In this document: positions 1-10,686 of the stretch, piece by piece
Layout: every line of letters begins with the position of its first letter
How positions within the stretch are numbered: the stretch's first letter is position 1
Source of the DNA: Synechococcus sp. 1G10
GTDB taxonomy: Bacteria > Cyanobacteriota > Cyanobacteriia > PCC-6307 > Cyanobiaceae
Direction of reading: 5' to 3'
Length of the DNA stretch: 52,408 bases
Assembly: GCF_002252625.1 (NCBI RefSeq)
Contig: NZ_NQKW01000020.1
Coordinates: 1 to 52,408 of the forward strand
The notes under the pieces: model-generated
Seen by the model: the letters and a program-made list of their open reading frames with translations, nothing else
Told to the model about the DNA's origin: nothing
The model's database searches: none
Made by a program: the position numbers and the translations under genes

Positions 1-201
1 TGGCCTGATGGCCGTGGCGCATGACATCAGCCGAATGCTTGGCTGGGTCGGCATCAGCCTGGCGGAGACGGGATGAATGTACTTTCAGTCAGCCCTGCCA
101 TGAACAGGGGTTGGGCAACCTGCGTGAAGGGTTCCCACGCCAATCCGCCTACGCTCGCCGCAGGATCGGCGACAGGCCCCATCGGCTCCCCAGCCTCAGT
201 C

Positions 202-912
202 ATGGACTTCTTTGACCGTCAATGGAGCACCTACCGCCGGGTTGTCGACCACGACCTGATGGAGCATCAGGCGCTATCGACGGCCACCACGGCGGCGATC
301 GAGGGCTGGCTGGCCGCACGGCCGGCAGGGGCACCGGGCGCACGCATGGTGGATCTCGGCTGCGGCGACCTCGGCCTGCTGGCCCCAGTGCTGCGCCACC
401 TGCCGCTGGGCTCCTACCTGGGCCTGGATCTCTCCGCCCCGGTGCTGCCGCGGGCGGCGGCAGCGCTTGGCCCCGTCTCCTACCCCTGCCAGTGGCGGGA
501 GCAGGATCTGCTGGCCTGGGCCGAAGCGGAGCCCGAACCCGAACCGGTCGATCTGCTCCATTCCGCCTTCGCCCTTCACCACCTCAACGACGAAAACAAG
601 TCGAAGTTTCTGGAGCTCTGTCGCCGTCATCTGGCGCCGGGCGGACTCCTGCTCTGGGCTGATGTGTTCCGCGAGCCGGGGGAAGCGCGCGCGGCCTACG
701 TGGCGCGCTACGTGGATCGGATCCGCAGCGGCTGGAACCCCCTGGAGCCCGAGCAGCAGCAGCAGGTGATCGACCACCTAAGCCAGTTCGACGACCCGGC
801 CGATCGTGAGGCCATCCAGCGCAGCGCCGAAGACTGCGGCTGGCGGTGGCACTGGCTCTGGCAGGGAGCCCACCACGCTGAAGCCCTGGCCATGCTCACC
901 CCGATACGTTGA
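202..912 (+). CDS. Class I SAM-dependent methyltransferase
   Basis: A 236-residue protein with a Rossmann-type methyltransferase core. SAM-binding motif I (MVDLGCGDLG) lies at residues 49-58, followed by a second strand ending GLDLS near 73-78 and a motif II-like segment (HSAFALHHL) near 120-128. The frame is open further upstream, from 73, but that stretch reads as low-quality sequence. The ATG at 202 begins a clean N-terminus (MDFFDRQW) and is preferred. The substrate cannot be told from sequence. It stands alone on the plus strand and faces the leftward suf operon. The 218 nt between its stop and the next gene (913-1130) contain nothing recognisable. Confidence 0.8.
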   Translation: MDFFDRQWSTYRRVVDHDLMEHQALSTATTAAIEGWLAARPAGAPGARMVDLGCGDLGLLAPVLRHLPLGSYLGLDLSAPVLPRAAAALGPVSYPCQWREQDLLAWAEAEPEPEPVDLLHSAFALHHLNDENKSKFLELCRRHLAPGGLLLWADVFREPGEARAAYVARYVDRIRSGWNPLEPEQQQQVIDHLSQFDDPADREAIQRSAEDCGWRWHWLWQGAHHAEALAMLTPIR

Positions 913-1130
913 GGGATAGGCCAGAGCCAGTGCCAACGCGACCGCCGCCGGCTTCCGCGGGGAATGGATCGCCGCACTGGCCGGGGAGGGGAGGGCAAGA
1001 CCTGGCTGAACCTGCGCCGGTTGCTCCTCTCACCCGACCAGTCCACCCTCACCGACGTCACCCATGCCGGGGGCCAGACCAGGACAAGCCGTTCGTCCGG
1101 AAGCGCTGCCCTACGCAGCGCTGAATCCGC

Positions 1131-1526
1131 TCAGGGCCGGATCTCAACCGGTGTGCCCAAGGCCGTGCGCTGAAACAGCCAGCGGGCCGTTGCACCCGTG
1201 GTGCGGATGCAGCCGTGGCTGCGGGCCACACCGAAGCACTGCCCGGCCCTCTCCTGCCAGGGGGCCGGGTGGAGGCAGAGGCGATCGGGAGCGAGGCCGC
1301 CACCGCTGAGACACATCACATTCGGCACGGCGGGGATGCGGTAATCGGCCCCCACCAGCGGCGTTTCGCTGTACTTGCTGCCGATCTGAAAGCGTCCCGT
1401 GGGGGTTGACATACCAGGAAGCCCCGTCGAGACCAAGGCCGCATAGAGCAGCCGTTGCTGGTCGTCGTAGGCATAGAGCTTCTGCTCGGAGAGATCGACC
1501 AGCAGCGCCGCCACGAGTTCCAGCAT
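1131..1526 (-). CDS. L,D-transpeptidase (YkuD family)
   Basis: A 131-residue YkuD-domain protein. The catalytic motif SHGCIR is at residues 103-108, with Cys106 as the expected nucleophile and His86 and His104 as candidate active-site histidines. Such enzymes make 3-3 cross-links in peptidoglycan or attach proteins to it. No convincing signal peptide is visible: the N-terminus (MLELVAALLVDLSEQ) runs straight into the first strand, so export is uncertain. ATG at 1526 is chosen over the TTG just upstream. The gene begins 15 nt after sufS on the same strand and is probably co-transcribed with the suf operon, although no functional link is obvious. Confidence 0.78.
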   Translation of the reverse strand: MLELVAALLVDLSEQKLYAYDDQQRLLYAALVSTGLPGMSTPTGRFQIGSKYSETPLVGADYRIPAVPNVMCLSGGGLAPDRLCLHPAPWQERAGQCFGVARSHGCIRTTGATARWLFQRTALGTPVEIRP

Positions 1527-1541
1527 CAATGGAAACGCGCC

Positions 1542-2897
1542 TCAGCTGTGCTCCCGCAGGAAGGCCACGGTGCTGGCCAGCTCTTCAGCGAAGCGATCGA
1601 TCTCCTCAAGGGTGGTGGTGAAGCTGAGGCTGGCGCGGGCTGAACCACTGATTCCGTAGTGGCGATGCAGGGGCTGGGTGCAGTGATGGCCGCTGCGGAT
1701 GCAGATGCCGCTGGCATCCAGCAAGGCTGAGATGTCATTGGCGTGCAATCCCTCCACCACGAAGGCGGCGAGGGCGCCACGGTCGGGCTGCTGCTGGGGG
1801 GTGGGGCCCAGCACTCTGAGGCCTTCGATCGCCTGTAGCCGCTCGAACAGATGGGCGGTGAGCCGCTGCTCCCAGGCATGGATGCGATCAAGCCCGAGTG
1901 CATTGAGATAATCGATGGCGGCACCCATGCCCACGGCCTCACCGATCGCCGGTGTACCCGCCTCGAACTTGTGGGGCAGCTCAGCCCAGGTGCTGTGATC
2001 CAGGTAGACGTCCTGAATCATTTCGCCACCGCCCAGGAAAGGCGGCATCGCCTCCAGCAGCGACTCCCGCGCCCAGAGGAAGCCCATGCCCGTGGGGCCG
2101 CAGAGCTTATGGGACGAACCCACCAGAAAATCAGCGCCCAGGGTCTGAACGTTCACCGGCAGATGCGGCAGGCTCTGGCAGGCATCCACCAGCAGCAGAG
2201 CTCCGGCGGCATGGGTGAGCTCGGCGATCGCGCCGATCGGGTTGTGACAGCCGAGCGTGTTGCTGATCTGCACCACGCTCACCAGCCGGGTGCGCTCATT
2301 GATCTGATCGCGCAGATCCTCCAGATCCAGTTCACCGCTGGCGGTGAGGCCGGCGTGGCGCAAACGGGCCCCCGTGCGCGCAGCCAGTTGCTGCCAGGGC
2401 ACCAGGTTGCTGTGGTGCTCCATCACCGTGAGCACGATCTCATCGCCCGGGCGCAGGAAGGCGTCTCCCCAGCTGCGAGCCACCAGGTTGATCGCCTCAG
2501 TGGCATTGCGGGTGAAGACGATCTCCCGGGGCGTGGCGGCGCCGATGAAGCGGGCGGTCTTGTCGCGGGCTCCCTCGAAGGCATCAGTGGCTCGTGCACT
2601 GAGCTGGTGGGCGCCCCGGTGCACGTTGGCGTTGTCGTGGCGGTAGTAGCGCTGCAGAGCATCGAGCACCGCCCGGGGCTTCTGACTGGTGGCGGCGTGA
2701 TCGAGGTAGATCAGGGGCTGCCCAAGGCAGGCCTGATCCGCCAGCAGCGGGAAATCAGAACGGGTGAGAGCGGCCAGATCCTCGGGACCGGCTGCAGGGC
2801 CTGATTCGGTGCCAGCCTGATGGCCAGATTGCGTCAGAGGGCCGTCGACCACCAGCTCGGCGGGCGTGGACACAGGAGCGGAGGTGGTGTAAGGCAT
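1542..2897 (-). CDS. sufS: Cysteine desulfurase SufS
   Basis: A 451-residue PLP-dependent class V aminotransferase-fold enzyme that takes sulfur from L-cysteine for Fe-S cluster assembly. The PLP lysine is Lys264 in GSSHKLCGPTG and the persulfide-forming cysteine is Cys406 in RSGHHCTQPLH, the SufS/group II arrangement. The fold begins near residue 46, leaving an N-terminal extension of about 45 residues that looks disordered. The ATG at 2897 lies 5 nt after the sufD stop, with a GGGAGGG-like ribosome site inside the end of sufD. It is the last Fe-S assembly gene of the operon. No sufE is seen in this window. Confidence 0.96.
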   Translation of the reverse strand: MPYTTSAPVSTPAELVVDGPLTQSGHQAGTESGPAAGPEDLAALTRSDFPLLADQACLGQPLIYLDHAATSQKPRAVLDALQRYYRHDNANVHRGAHQLSARATDAFEGARDKTARFIGAATPREIVFTRNATEAINLVARSWGDAFLRPGDEIVLTVMEHHSNLVPWQQLAARTGARLRHAGLTASGELDLEDLRDQINERTRLVSVVQISNTLGCHNPIGAIAELTHAAGALLLVDACQSLPHLPVNVQTLGADFLVGSSHKLCGPTGMGFLWARESLLEAMPPFLGGGEMIQDVYLDHSTWAELPHKFEAGTPAIGEAVGMGAAIDYLNALGLDRIHAWEQRLTAHLFERLQAIEGLRVLGPTPQQQPDRGALAAFVVEGLHANDISALLDASGICIRSGHHCTQPLHRHYGISGSARASLSFTTTLEEIDRFAEELASTVAFLREHS

Positions 2898-2902
2898 CGT
2901 GA

Positions 2903-4155
2903 TCAGCCCTCCCCCAGCATTCGCTGCAGCGGCCTCCAGGCAGCCGCAGCGGCAGGCAGGGCCCGCAGCACCTCCTCGCAGAAGCCGCGCTTGAGCAGTC
3001 CAGCGGCCACCGCCGCCGAGAGGCCCCGACTCTGCAGATAGAACAGTTCGTCGGTCTGGAGCCGGCTCACGGTGGCGCCGTGGGCGCAGCGCACGTCGTC
3101 GGCCACGATCTCCAGCTCCGGCTTGGTGTCGATCCGGGCCTGGTTGGAGAGCAGCAAGTTACGGCTGAGCTGGGAGGCATTGGTGCGCTGGGCGGCCCGG
3201 GGCACCTTCACTGCCCCGTTGAAAACGCTGCGGCCGCGGTCATCGGCGATGGCTTTGTGAAGCTGATCGAGCTGGCCTTCGGGGCCACGGAATTCGACCC
3301 GGCTGTGGGTATCCACCACCTGCTGGCCGCCAGCCACCTGCAGGGCTTTGAGGGTGGTGGTGGCTTCGCCATCCACCTGCACCACACGGGGCTCGAAGCG
3401 CGAGAGCGCCCAGCCATGGCTGGCCCACACCGACTCAAGGTGACTGCGGGGCTCCTGCTCCACCGCCAGGTGGCCCAGGAAACAGGCCTGACCCTCACCC
3501 AGCGCCAAGAGACCATGACGCAGCGTGGATTCGCGGCCCAGATGGGCCTCCATCACCAGGCTCGAGAGACTGCAAGCTGAGCCGAGCTGGATCTGCAGCA
3601 CCTCCAGGCTGGCCTTCTCCTCCAGCAACAACAACACCCGCACGGGGCGCATCACACTGTCTTCAGCGGCCTGGCTCACCAGCTCCAGGGTTGGGGCCAC
3701 CGCACCACTCACCCGCAGCGCCAGCACCCGGGTGGCGCTGGCCTGGTTCAACTCCACGGGCCAGTGTTGCTCACAGTTGCAGGCGGCCAGGGTGTGACCC
3801 AGCGCCTGCTGCACCTCATCAGAGCTGAGAAGCCCAAGGCCGGCTGGCAGGCTCTGGCCGTTCAGGAGATCATCTGAATCATCGAGCCAGAGGCGGAACA
3901 CATCGGCCGCAGGCGCAGGCCAGCTGCCCTGGGCACTGGAGGATGCGGGGGCCGGGGCCAGTGCCGTGAGCGGGGCGAGGTCGGTGAAGCGCCAGTCTTC
4001 CTGGCGGCGGGAAGGCAGCGGCTGGCGGGATAGGGCTTCCCGGCCGCGCCATTGCACCGCTTCGAGCTCACCGGCAGGAGCAGGCAAACGCTCCAGGAAA
4101 CTTGTCACCCAGGTGGAAGCTGCCACAGCCGCGGAGTTGGACATCGCAGCCACCA

Positions 4156-4156
<1 letters not shown>
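2903..4156 (-). CDS. sufD: Fe-S cluster assembly scaffold protein SufD
   Basis: A 417-residue SufD-family protein that partners SufB and SufC in the SufBCD scaffold. The C-terminal beta-helix segments typical of SufB/SufD are visible, for example the stretch ending RCAHGATVSRL followed by [12 protein letters not shown], which is shared with the end of SufB. The ATG at 4156 overlaps the sufC stop by 1 nt (TGATG) and has a GGAGG ribosome site about 7 nt upstream. This supports it over the TTG at 4159 and the later ATG at 4144. The N-terminal third is Ala/Ser-rich and variable, as usual in this family. Confidence 0.95.
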
Positions 4157-4944
<788 letters not shown>

Positions 4945-4975
4945 AGCAGACGAAACAAGGGAAAAGACAAGGGAA

Positions 4976-4988
4976 GGAGCGACGCTCC
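4976..4988 (-). other. Small hairpin in the sufB-sufC gap
   Basis: Arms GGAGC and GCTCC are separated by 3 nt. On the coding (minus) strand they are followed by a pyrimidine-rich run of about 17 nt before the sufC start. This is the only long gap inside the suf operon. It could be a weak attenuator or an RNA-processing site that sets the sufB:sufC ratio, or it may be chance. Confidence 0.3.
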
Positions 4989-5023
4989 AGGAGAGCAGAA
5001 TCTGTTGGACAAGGCCGGGGTGG

Positions 5024-6466
<1,443 letters not shown>

Positions 6467-6471
6467 GGCAT

Positions 6472-6843
6472 TCAGGCGGCAGGGGGTTGGGTATGGGTTT
6501 TGATCTCCTCGAGACTGATGCTCTGCTGCTCACAACGGAAGGGGTTGTCTTCGGTGAGAAAAAGCATGCAGTGGCACTCTTTACGCTCCCTCATCGGCAC
6601 GCAGGGGCAGTTCCAGAAGGCCTGCTCCGCTTCGGCCTGCTTGTCCTCGTAGTGGCGACAGGGACAGAGAGCCGCGCCCAGCTGCTCCTTGTGGCGCGCC
6701 AGCCCTTCGAGCACCACCGCCGTCACCCCGGGATCACTGCAGAAGTAGGTGTCGGTCCGCTTGGCGTAAGCCTCGGCGAAACGCCGGATCAACTCCAGGC
6801 TCTCGCTGCTGGGGGCGGCCGTGGCGGAGGGGGCGTCGGACAT
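6472..6843 (-). CDS. ftrC: Ferredoxin:thioredoxin reductase, catalytic chain
   Basis: A 123-residue catalytic (beta) subunit of the light-linked enzyme that passes electrons from ferredoxin to thioredoxins. The three signature pairs are Cys60-Pro-Cys62, Cys79-Pro-Cys81 and Cys90-His-Cys92. Their spacing matches that known for the plant enzyme, where the equivalents of Cys60, 79, 81 and 90 hold the [4Fe-4S] cluster and the equivalents of Cys62 and Cys92 form the redox disulfide. It is the first gene of the leftward suf operon, 5 nt before sufB, so its Fe-S cluster enzyme is expressed with the machinery that builds clusters. The variable subunit is not in the window. Confidence 0.96.
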   Translation of the reverse strand: MSDAPSATAAPSSESLELIRRFAEAYAKRTDTYFCSDPGVTAVVLEGLARHKEQLGAALCPCRHYEDKQAEAEQAFWNCPCVPMRERKECHCMLFLTEDNPFRCEQQSISLEEIKTHTQPPAA

Positions 6844-7149
6844 GAATTCAGAACAACGAGGGAGTCACCGAGGCCGGAGCGGAGCACCCAGGCAGCGGGA
6901 GGGTGGAAACAGAACCCGGCAGCAGCTCGGCTGCGGGAGGCTGGCGAGATTCCCCAGGAGGGTCATCGAGCCGGGTTGAAGGCGCGATTGAATTACGAAA
7001 CTCAATCGTTTCGTTACTCATAACCCTAGGGCAGCCGAGCTGGCGATGGGGGCTGGCACCATTCTGAACTGCCCCTTGCCACAACACCTGAAAGAGCGTG
7101 GCAATGTGTGGAGAAGGTTCGCGACCAGACGAACCGGGCTGAGTGTCCG
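6844..7149. promoter_or_regulatory. Divergent sufR / ftrC-suf control region
   Basis: A 306-nt gap between divergent ftrC-suf and sufR that must hold both promoters. Near its middle are two interleaved perfect inverted repeats (annotated separately). A further 6-bp inverted repeat (GGTTCG, 8 nt, CGAACC) lies at 7116-7135, just ahead of sufR. I could not assign -10 or -35 boxes with confidence. Confidence 0.75.
6985..7014. promoter_or_regulatory. Candidate SufR operator (interleaved palindromes)
   Basis: Two perfect 7-bp inverted repeats overlap. CGATTGA (6985-6991) pairs with TCAATCG (7002-7008) across 10 nt. ACGAAAC (6995-7001) pairs with GTTTCGT (7008-7014) across 6 nt. The second has the AAC-N6-GTT core of the CAAC-N6-GTTG site reported for SufR in Synechocystis. 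Its position between sufR and the suf operon fits autoregulation plus repression of suf. Confidence 0.65.
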
Positions 7150-7818
7150 ATGAGCGCCTCCACCCAGGCACCAACCCGAGAAGCAGCCCTGGCCCTCCTT
7201 CTGCGCCAGGGAGAGGCCACCGCTGCTCAGCTCGCCGAGCTTCTGGGAGTGTCGGTGCAGGTGATGCGCCGCCATCTGCGCAGCCTCGAAGACGATGGCC
7301 TGGTGGCCAGCAGCTCCAGCGGCGAAGGCCCCGGGCGCCCAAGCAATCACTGGCACCTAACCCCTGCAGGCCACGACCAGTTCCCCAACGGCAGCGAGCA
7401 CTTCGCCCTGGGTCTGCTCACTTCTCTGGCCGACAGCCTGCCGGCCGACACCGTTCAGACCCTCCTGCGCCAGCAGGCCATTGCCAAAGCGCTCGACTAC
7501 CGGCGGCAGATCGGCACAGGCTCCCTGCCTGAGCGGCTGGAGCGGCTGGTGGAGCTGCGCTGCAGCGAGGGCTATGTGAGCGACTGCCACCCCGAGCCCG
7601 ACGGGCTCTCCTGGTGCATGAGCGAATTCCACTGCTCCGTTTCCCGCCTGGCTGAACAGTTCCCGGTGCTGTGCGACCAGGAACTGCAACAGATGCGCCA
7701 CACCTTCCCCGACTGCAGCGTGGAGCGGGTGCACTGGCGTCTCGAAGCAGGCCACTCGTGCGGATTCCGCATCACCCCTGACAACGGCGGATCTTCCCAG
7801 TTCTCCCAGGATGGCTGA
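7150..7818 (+). CDS. sufR: Fe-S-sensing repressor SufR
   Basis: A 222-residue DeoR/ArsR-like winged-helix regulator that represses the suf operon when its Fe-S cluster is intact. The helix-turn-helix covers about residues 10-58 (AAQLAELLGVSVQVMRRHLRSLEDDGLV). Cluster ligands Cys162, Cys175, Cys189 and Cys204 are spaced C-X12-C-X13-C-X14-C, exactly the published SufR pattern. Two further cysteines (138 and 146) lie just before them. The ATG at 7150 is preferred over an in-frame ATG at 7108, because family members start close to the HTH. Its last 8 nt overlap the next gene. Confidence 0.95.
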   Translation: MSASTQAPTREAALALLLRQGEATAAQLAELLGVSVQVMRRHLRSLEDDGLVASSSSGEGPGRPSNHWHLTPAGHDQFPNGSEHFALGLLTSLADSLPADTVQTLLRQQAIAKALDYRRQIGTGSLPERLERLVELRCSEGYVSDCHPEPDGLSWCMSEFHCSVSRLAEQFPVLCDQELQQMRHTFPDCSVERVHWRLEAGHSCGFRITPDNGGSSQFSQDG

Positions 7819-8200
7819 GCCCCAGGCCGGCCCCCTAGCCAGCGACGACCTGACCGCCATTGAGGCGTCCCTGCTCCCCAGCCTCGAGCGCCACCACCTG
7901 CGCCTGCTGGCCCACTGCCTGCGCACCCTGCAGGAGGCCGCCGACAGCCGTTGCGGTCCCCTGCCTCCCCGCCCCGCCCTGCTCGCCTGGGTCGCCCGGC
8001 ACGGCTCCCTGGCTGCCGATCCCGACTTTCAGCAGGTGTTCCTCAGCCAGCTGGAATGTGCCGCCCTGCAGTTGCAGGAGCTGGCGATCAGCCTGGACTG
8101 CGAACCCCTCTCCCTCGAGATCGGTGACCTGATCGCCTGGGCGGAGGCTGCAGCCAGAACCCGGCTCAGCCTCGCCAGCCCAGTCCAACCACCAGGCTGA
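7811..8200 (+). CDS. Conserved hypothetical protein translationally coupled to sufR
   Basis: A 129-residue, probably all-helical cytoplasmic protein, rich in Leu and Ala, with no signal peptide or membrane segment and no motif I recognise. Its ATG lies inside the end of sufR (8-nt overlap), so it is likely translated with it. Residues about 50-110 (LPPRPALLAWVARHGSL, then FQQVFLSQLECAALQLQEL) look like the conserved part. The 3' end overlaps the convergent EamA-transporter gene by 35 nt. A role connected to Fe-S control is suggested only by position. Confidence 0.7.
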   Translation: MAEPQAGPLASDDLTAIEASLLPSLERHHLRLLAHCLRTLQEAADSRCGPLPPRPALLAWVARHGSLAADPDFQQVFLSQLECAALQLQELAISLDCEPLSLEIGDLIAWAEAAARTRLSLASPVQPPG

Positions 8201-9065
8201 CCCCGGCCAGGGCCAGCACCGCCGCCAGCAACCCCCTCAGGCCTGGCCGGTCCCCCTCCAGCCTCGCAAGGGGCAGGGCCAGCACCGGAGCGGTGGCCAG
8301 CAGGGCCACGGCCAGGCCTGCCGGCAGGTGCTGGAGGGCCGTCTGTTGCAGCACGATGCCGGCACTGGTGCCCAGCAAAGTGGCGAGCAGCACCAGGGGC
8401 CAGCGCAGCCGCAGCGGCCGCGGGCGCATGCCCGGGGGAGGCAGATGCCGCAGCAACGGCAACATCACGATGGCCGCCGCCGCCAGGCGCAGGGTGGCCG
8501 ACTGCAGCGGCGGCAGATCCGAATCACGCAGAGCCGCTCTTGAGAGCAGGGCACCGGCACTGCCGCAGACCAGGGCGGCCAGGGCCAGCATCAGGCCCAG
8601 CCGCTGCCCCCCCGGGGCCAGGGGCACGACGTCAGCCCCCCCGGCCGGGGACGGCTGACGGGCCACCAGCGCCACCGAAAGGCAGATCAGCGCCACCCCA
8701 AGCCCCTGGTGCCAGCTGGGCAACTCGGCCAGAAACAGGGCCCCGCCCAACAGCGACAGCGCCGGACCACCCGCCTCGAGGGTGAGGGTGCGGCGCGTCC
8801 CCAGCCGGCGCAGGGCCGCAAAGTAGAGGCTGTCCCCCATCGCGATCCCGACCACGCCGCTGGCCAGGAGCAGCATCAGCGCCAGGGGGGAGACCAGCCA
8901 GCCCCCCAGAAGCAGAAACGGCAACTGGAGGCCCACCGCAATCAGGTTCTTGACCAGGTTGAGCTGAACGGCGCTCAAGGAGGTGGGCAACCGCCGCCAG
9001 AGGCTGCTGGAGATTGCCCAGCAGAGGGCTGCGGCCAGGGCCGCCACGACTCCCGTTGTGGCCAC
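8166..9065 (-). CDS. EamA/DMT-family membrane transporter
   Basis: A 299-residue protein with about ten hydrophobic segments arranged as two EamA repeats, the drug/metabolite transporter fold. The first repeat starts at residue 5 (GVVAALAAALCWAISSSLWRR) and includes the GDSLYFAALRRLGTRR loop; the second starts near 150. Substrates in this family range from amino acids to drugs and cannot be told here. The ATG at 9065 is well placed. Its end overlaps the convergent sufR-linked gene by 35 nt. Confidence 0.85.
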   Translation of the reverse strand: MATTGVVAALAAALCWAISSSLWRRLPTSLSAVQLNLVKNLIAVGLQLPFLLLGGWLVSPLALMLLLASGVVGIAMGDSLYFAALRRLGTRRTLTLEAGGPALSLLGGALFLAELPSWHQGLGVALICLSVALVARQPSPAGGADVVPLAPGGQRLGLMLALAALVCGSAGALLSRAALRDSDLPPLQSATLRLAAAAIVMLPLLRHLPPPGMRPRPLRLRWPLVLLATLLGTSAGIVLQQTALQHLPAGLAVALLATAPVLALPLARLEGDRPGLRGLLAAVLALAGVSLVVGLGWRG

Positions 9066-9120
9066 CGGGCAACGGCTGGGGTGAGGGAGTTGCGATCATC
9101 GCTACAGCCGTGCTGCCCCC

Positions 9121-9747
9121 GTGAGCGTTCCGATCTCCGATGCCCTCAGTTTCTTCCGGCTCAGCTGCGGCCGCTGGCGCTCCCAGCGCACCAGCCACCA
9201 CCTGTTGCACAGGCGCGCCGAGGCCGGCGGGTCTTTGATCGACGTCACGGAGGTGGAGGCCAGCGACCCGCGCCTCCAGGCGATCGCCGAACTGCACGGC
9301 CAGGACCCCGCGGGCCTGGTGGGGGGCTGCCAGGTGCGCTGGAACGGCTCGATGGCCTGGGACAAGGCCGGTGAAGCGCACCAGGGGGAGTCGGTGTTCG
9401 GCCTGATCCCCACCGACGCCTCAGGGCGCGCGGGATTGCTGTTGCGCGACCGGGGCTACGCGGAGACCGCTCCGGTGGCGGGGCACTTCCGCATGGATGA
9501 GCGCGATGGCCTGCTGCTTACCACGGCCTACGAAACGATGAGCAGCCTGGAGCGCTTCTGGTTTCCCAACCCGAATCTGCGCCTGCGCACCAGCACGGTG
9601 GAGGGGCTCTCCAACACCGCCTCCTTCTGCATGGAAAGCCGCTGCCTGACCATCGACGGCGAAAGCGAAACCGAAGGCTCAGACGATGGCGCCGCAGTCG
9701 CATCGGAGGCCTCCCGCAGGCCACTGGTTTCAGCCTTCGGCTGGTGA
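9121..9747 (+). CDS. cpcS: Phycobiliprotein lyase, CpcS/CpeS type
   Basis: A 208-residue lipocalin-like bilin lyase that attaches phycobilins to cysteines of phycobiliproteins. Family signatures are FFRLSCGRWRSQRTSHHL near the N-terminus, the SVFGLIP strand, GLLLRDRGYAE, TAYETMSSLERFWF and the ending PNLRLRTSTVEG followed by TASFC. The start is a GTG at 9121. A variable acidic/Ser-rich tail of about 30 residues follows the conserved barrel. Whether it acts on phycocyanobilin or phycoerythrobilin is not visible. It lies 114 nt upstream of cpcG on the same strand. Confidence 0.9.
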   Translation: MSVPISDALSFFRLSCGRWRSQRTSHHLLHRRAEAGGSLIDVTEVEASDPRLQAIAELHGQDPAGLVGGCQVRWNGSMAWDKAGEAHQGESVFGLIPTDASGRAGLLLRDRGYAETAPVAGHFRMDERDGLLLTTAYETMSSLERFWFPNPNLRLRTSTVEGLSNTASFCMESRCLTIDGESETEGSDDGAAVASEASRRPLVSAFGW

Positions 9748-9861
9748 GGAGCGTGCCCCTGCAGGCCTGTCAAACATTACGGACTGTGAGCCCTGCCGCC
9801 CCGGGCGGGGTTCGATCGGGGCTGACTTCTACGATCCACAGCGACGGATGACGATGTTCGC

Positions 9862-10623
9862 GTGGCGATCCCGCTTCTGAAGTACGCACCCACCAGCCAG
9901 AACTCTCGAGTGAAGGCTTTCCGCGTGGGCTCTGACGAGGATCCGAAAGGCGTCTCGCTTGACAAGGCCTTTGATCGCAACGCCCAGAACGTGGTGATCG
10001 AATCGGCATACCGTCAGATTTTCTTCCACGCCTTCAAGGTCGACCGCGACACGATTCTGGAATCGCAGCTGCGCGATGGCCAGATCACTGTGCGTGATTT
10101 CATCCGGGCCCTCTGCCTCTCGGATACCTTCACGCGCAGCTTCTACAACCTGAACAGCAACTACCGGGTGGCCCGCCATCTGGTGGAGAAACTGCTGGGT
10201 CGCCAGGTGTACGGAAAAGCTGAAGAAATCGCTTGGTCGGCTGTGATCATGACCAAGGGCGTGGCCGGCGCCGTGGATCAGATCCTCGACAGCGACGAGT
10301 ATCTCGAGAATTTTGGCTACGACACCGTGCCTTACCACCGCAACCGCGTGGTGGGATCCCGTGAAGTGGGCGAAACCCCCTTCAACATCACCTCGCCGCG
10401 CTACGAGGCCTACTACCGAAGCATCCTGGGATTCCCCCAGATTGTTTACACCGGCTCCGTCAAATCCCTGCCCACAAGAGCACGTCAGCGTCGCGGTGGC
10501 TTCCCCGAGGACTACCTGCCCTGGGTACGTTCCCTGCCTGCCATGCGCACCGGAGCCGCGTCGTCGGGCAACACCAGCATGGATTACCTCTCCAAGGTCC
10601 CTTACCGCAGCGTGGGCCGCTGA
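9862..10623 (+). CDS. cpcG: Phycobilisome rod-core linker polypeptide CpcG
   Basis: A 253-residue linker that joins phycocyanin rods to the allophycocyanin core. The N-terminal 16 residues (MAIPLLKYAPTSQNSR) and the PBS-linker domain at about residues 18-180 are typical, with blocks such as AYRQIFFHAFKVDRD, LESQLRDGQITVRDFIRAL and SDEYLENFGYDTVPYHRNR. The start is a GTG at 9862. The C-terminal region (about 185-253) is basic and ends RSVGR. A strong intrinsic terminator follows 34 nt after the stop. Codon use fits a highly expressed gene. Confidence 0.96.
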   Translation: MAIPLLKYAPTSQNSRVKAFRVGSDEDPKGVSLDKAFDRNAQNVVIESAYRQIFFHAFKVDRDTILESQLRDGQITVRDFIRALCLSDTFTRSFYNLNSNYRVARHLVEKLLGRQVYGKAEEIAWSAVIMTKGVAGAVDQILDSDEYLENFGYDTVPYHRNRVVGSREVGETPFNITSPRYEAYYRSILGFPQIVYTGSVKSLPTRARQRRGGFPEDYLPWVRSLPAMRTGAASSGNTSMDYLSKVPYRSVGR

Positions 10624-10656
10624 GTTCAGCGGTTTGCAACCCAAAACTCCCTCAGT

Positions 10657-10682
10657 AACGGCGGCTCACCCCGCCGTTTTTT
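10657..10682 (+). terminator. Intrinsic terminator of cpcG
   Basis: Arms AACGGCGG and CCGCCGTT (8 bp, perfect) flank a 6-nt loop and are followed by a run of six T. It lies 34 nt after the cpcG stop. Confidence 0.92.
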
Positions 10683-10686
10683 CATG

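Noticed and set aside
73-201. 43-residue N-terminal extension of the methyltransferase
   Set aside because: Composition is not protein-like for this family and the ATG at 202 begins a natural N-terminus.
1851-2804. Long plus-strand frame of 317 residues antisense to sufS
   Set aside because: It is the mirror of sufS in GC-rich DNA. The protein has no recognisable motif and sufS is certain.
7116-7135. GGTTCG-N8-CGAACC inverted repeat just before sufR as a second SufR site
   Set aside because: Spacing and core differ from the known SufR pattern; kept only as a note in the control region.
9800-9830. GGGTTCGAT segment resembling a tRNA T-loop
   Set aside because: No acceptor, anticodon or D arm can be folded around it.
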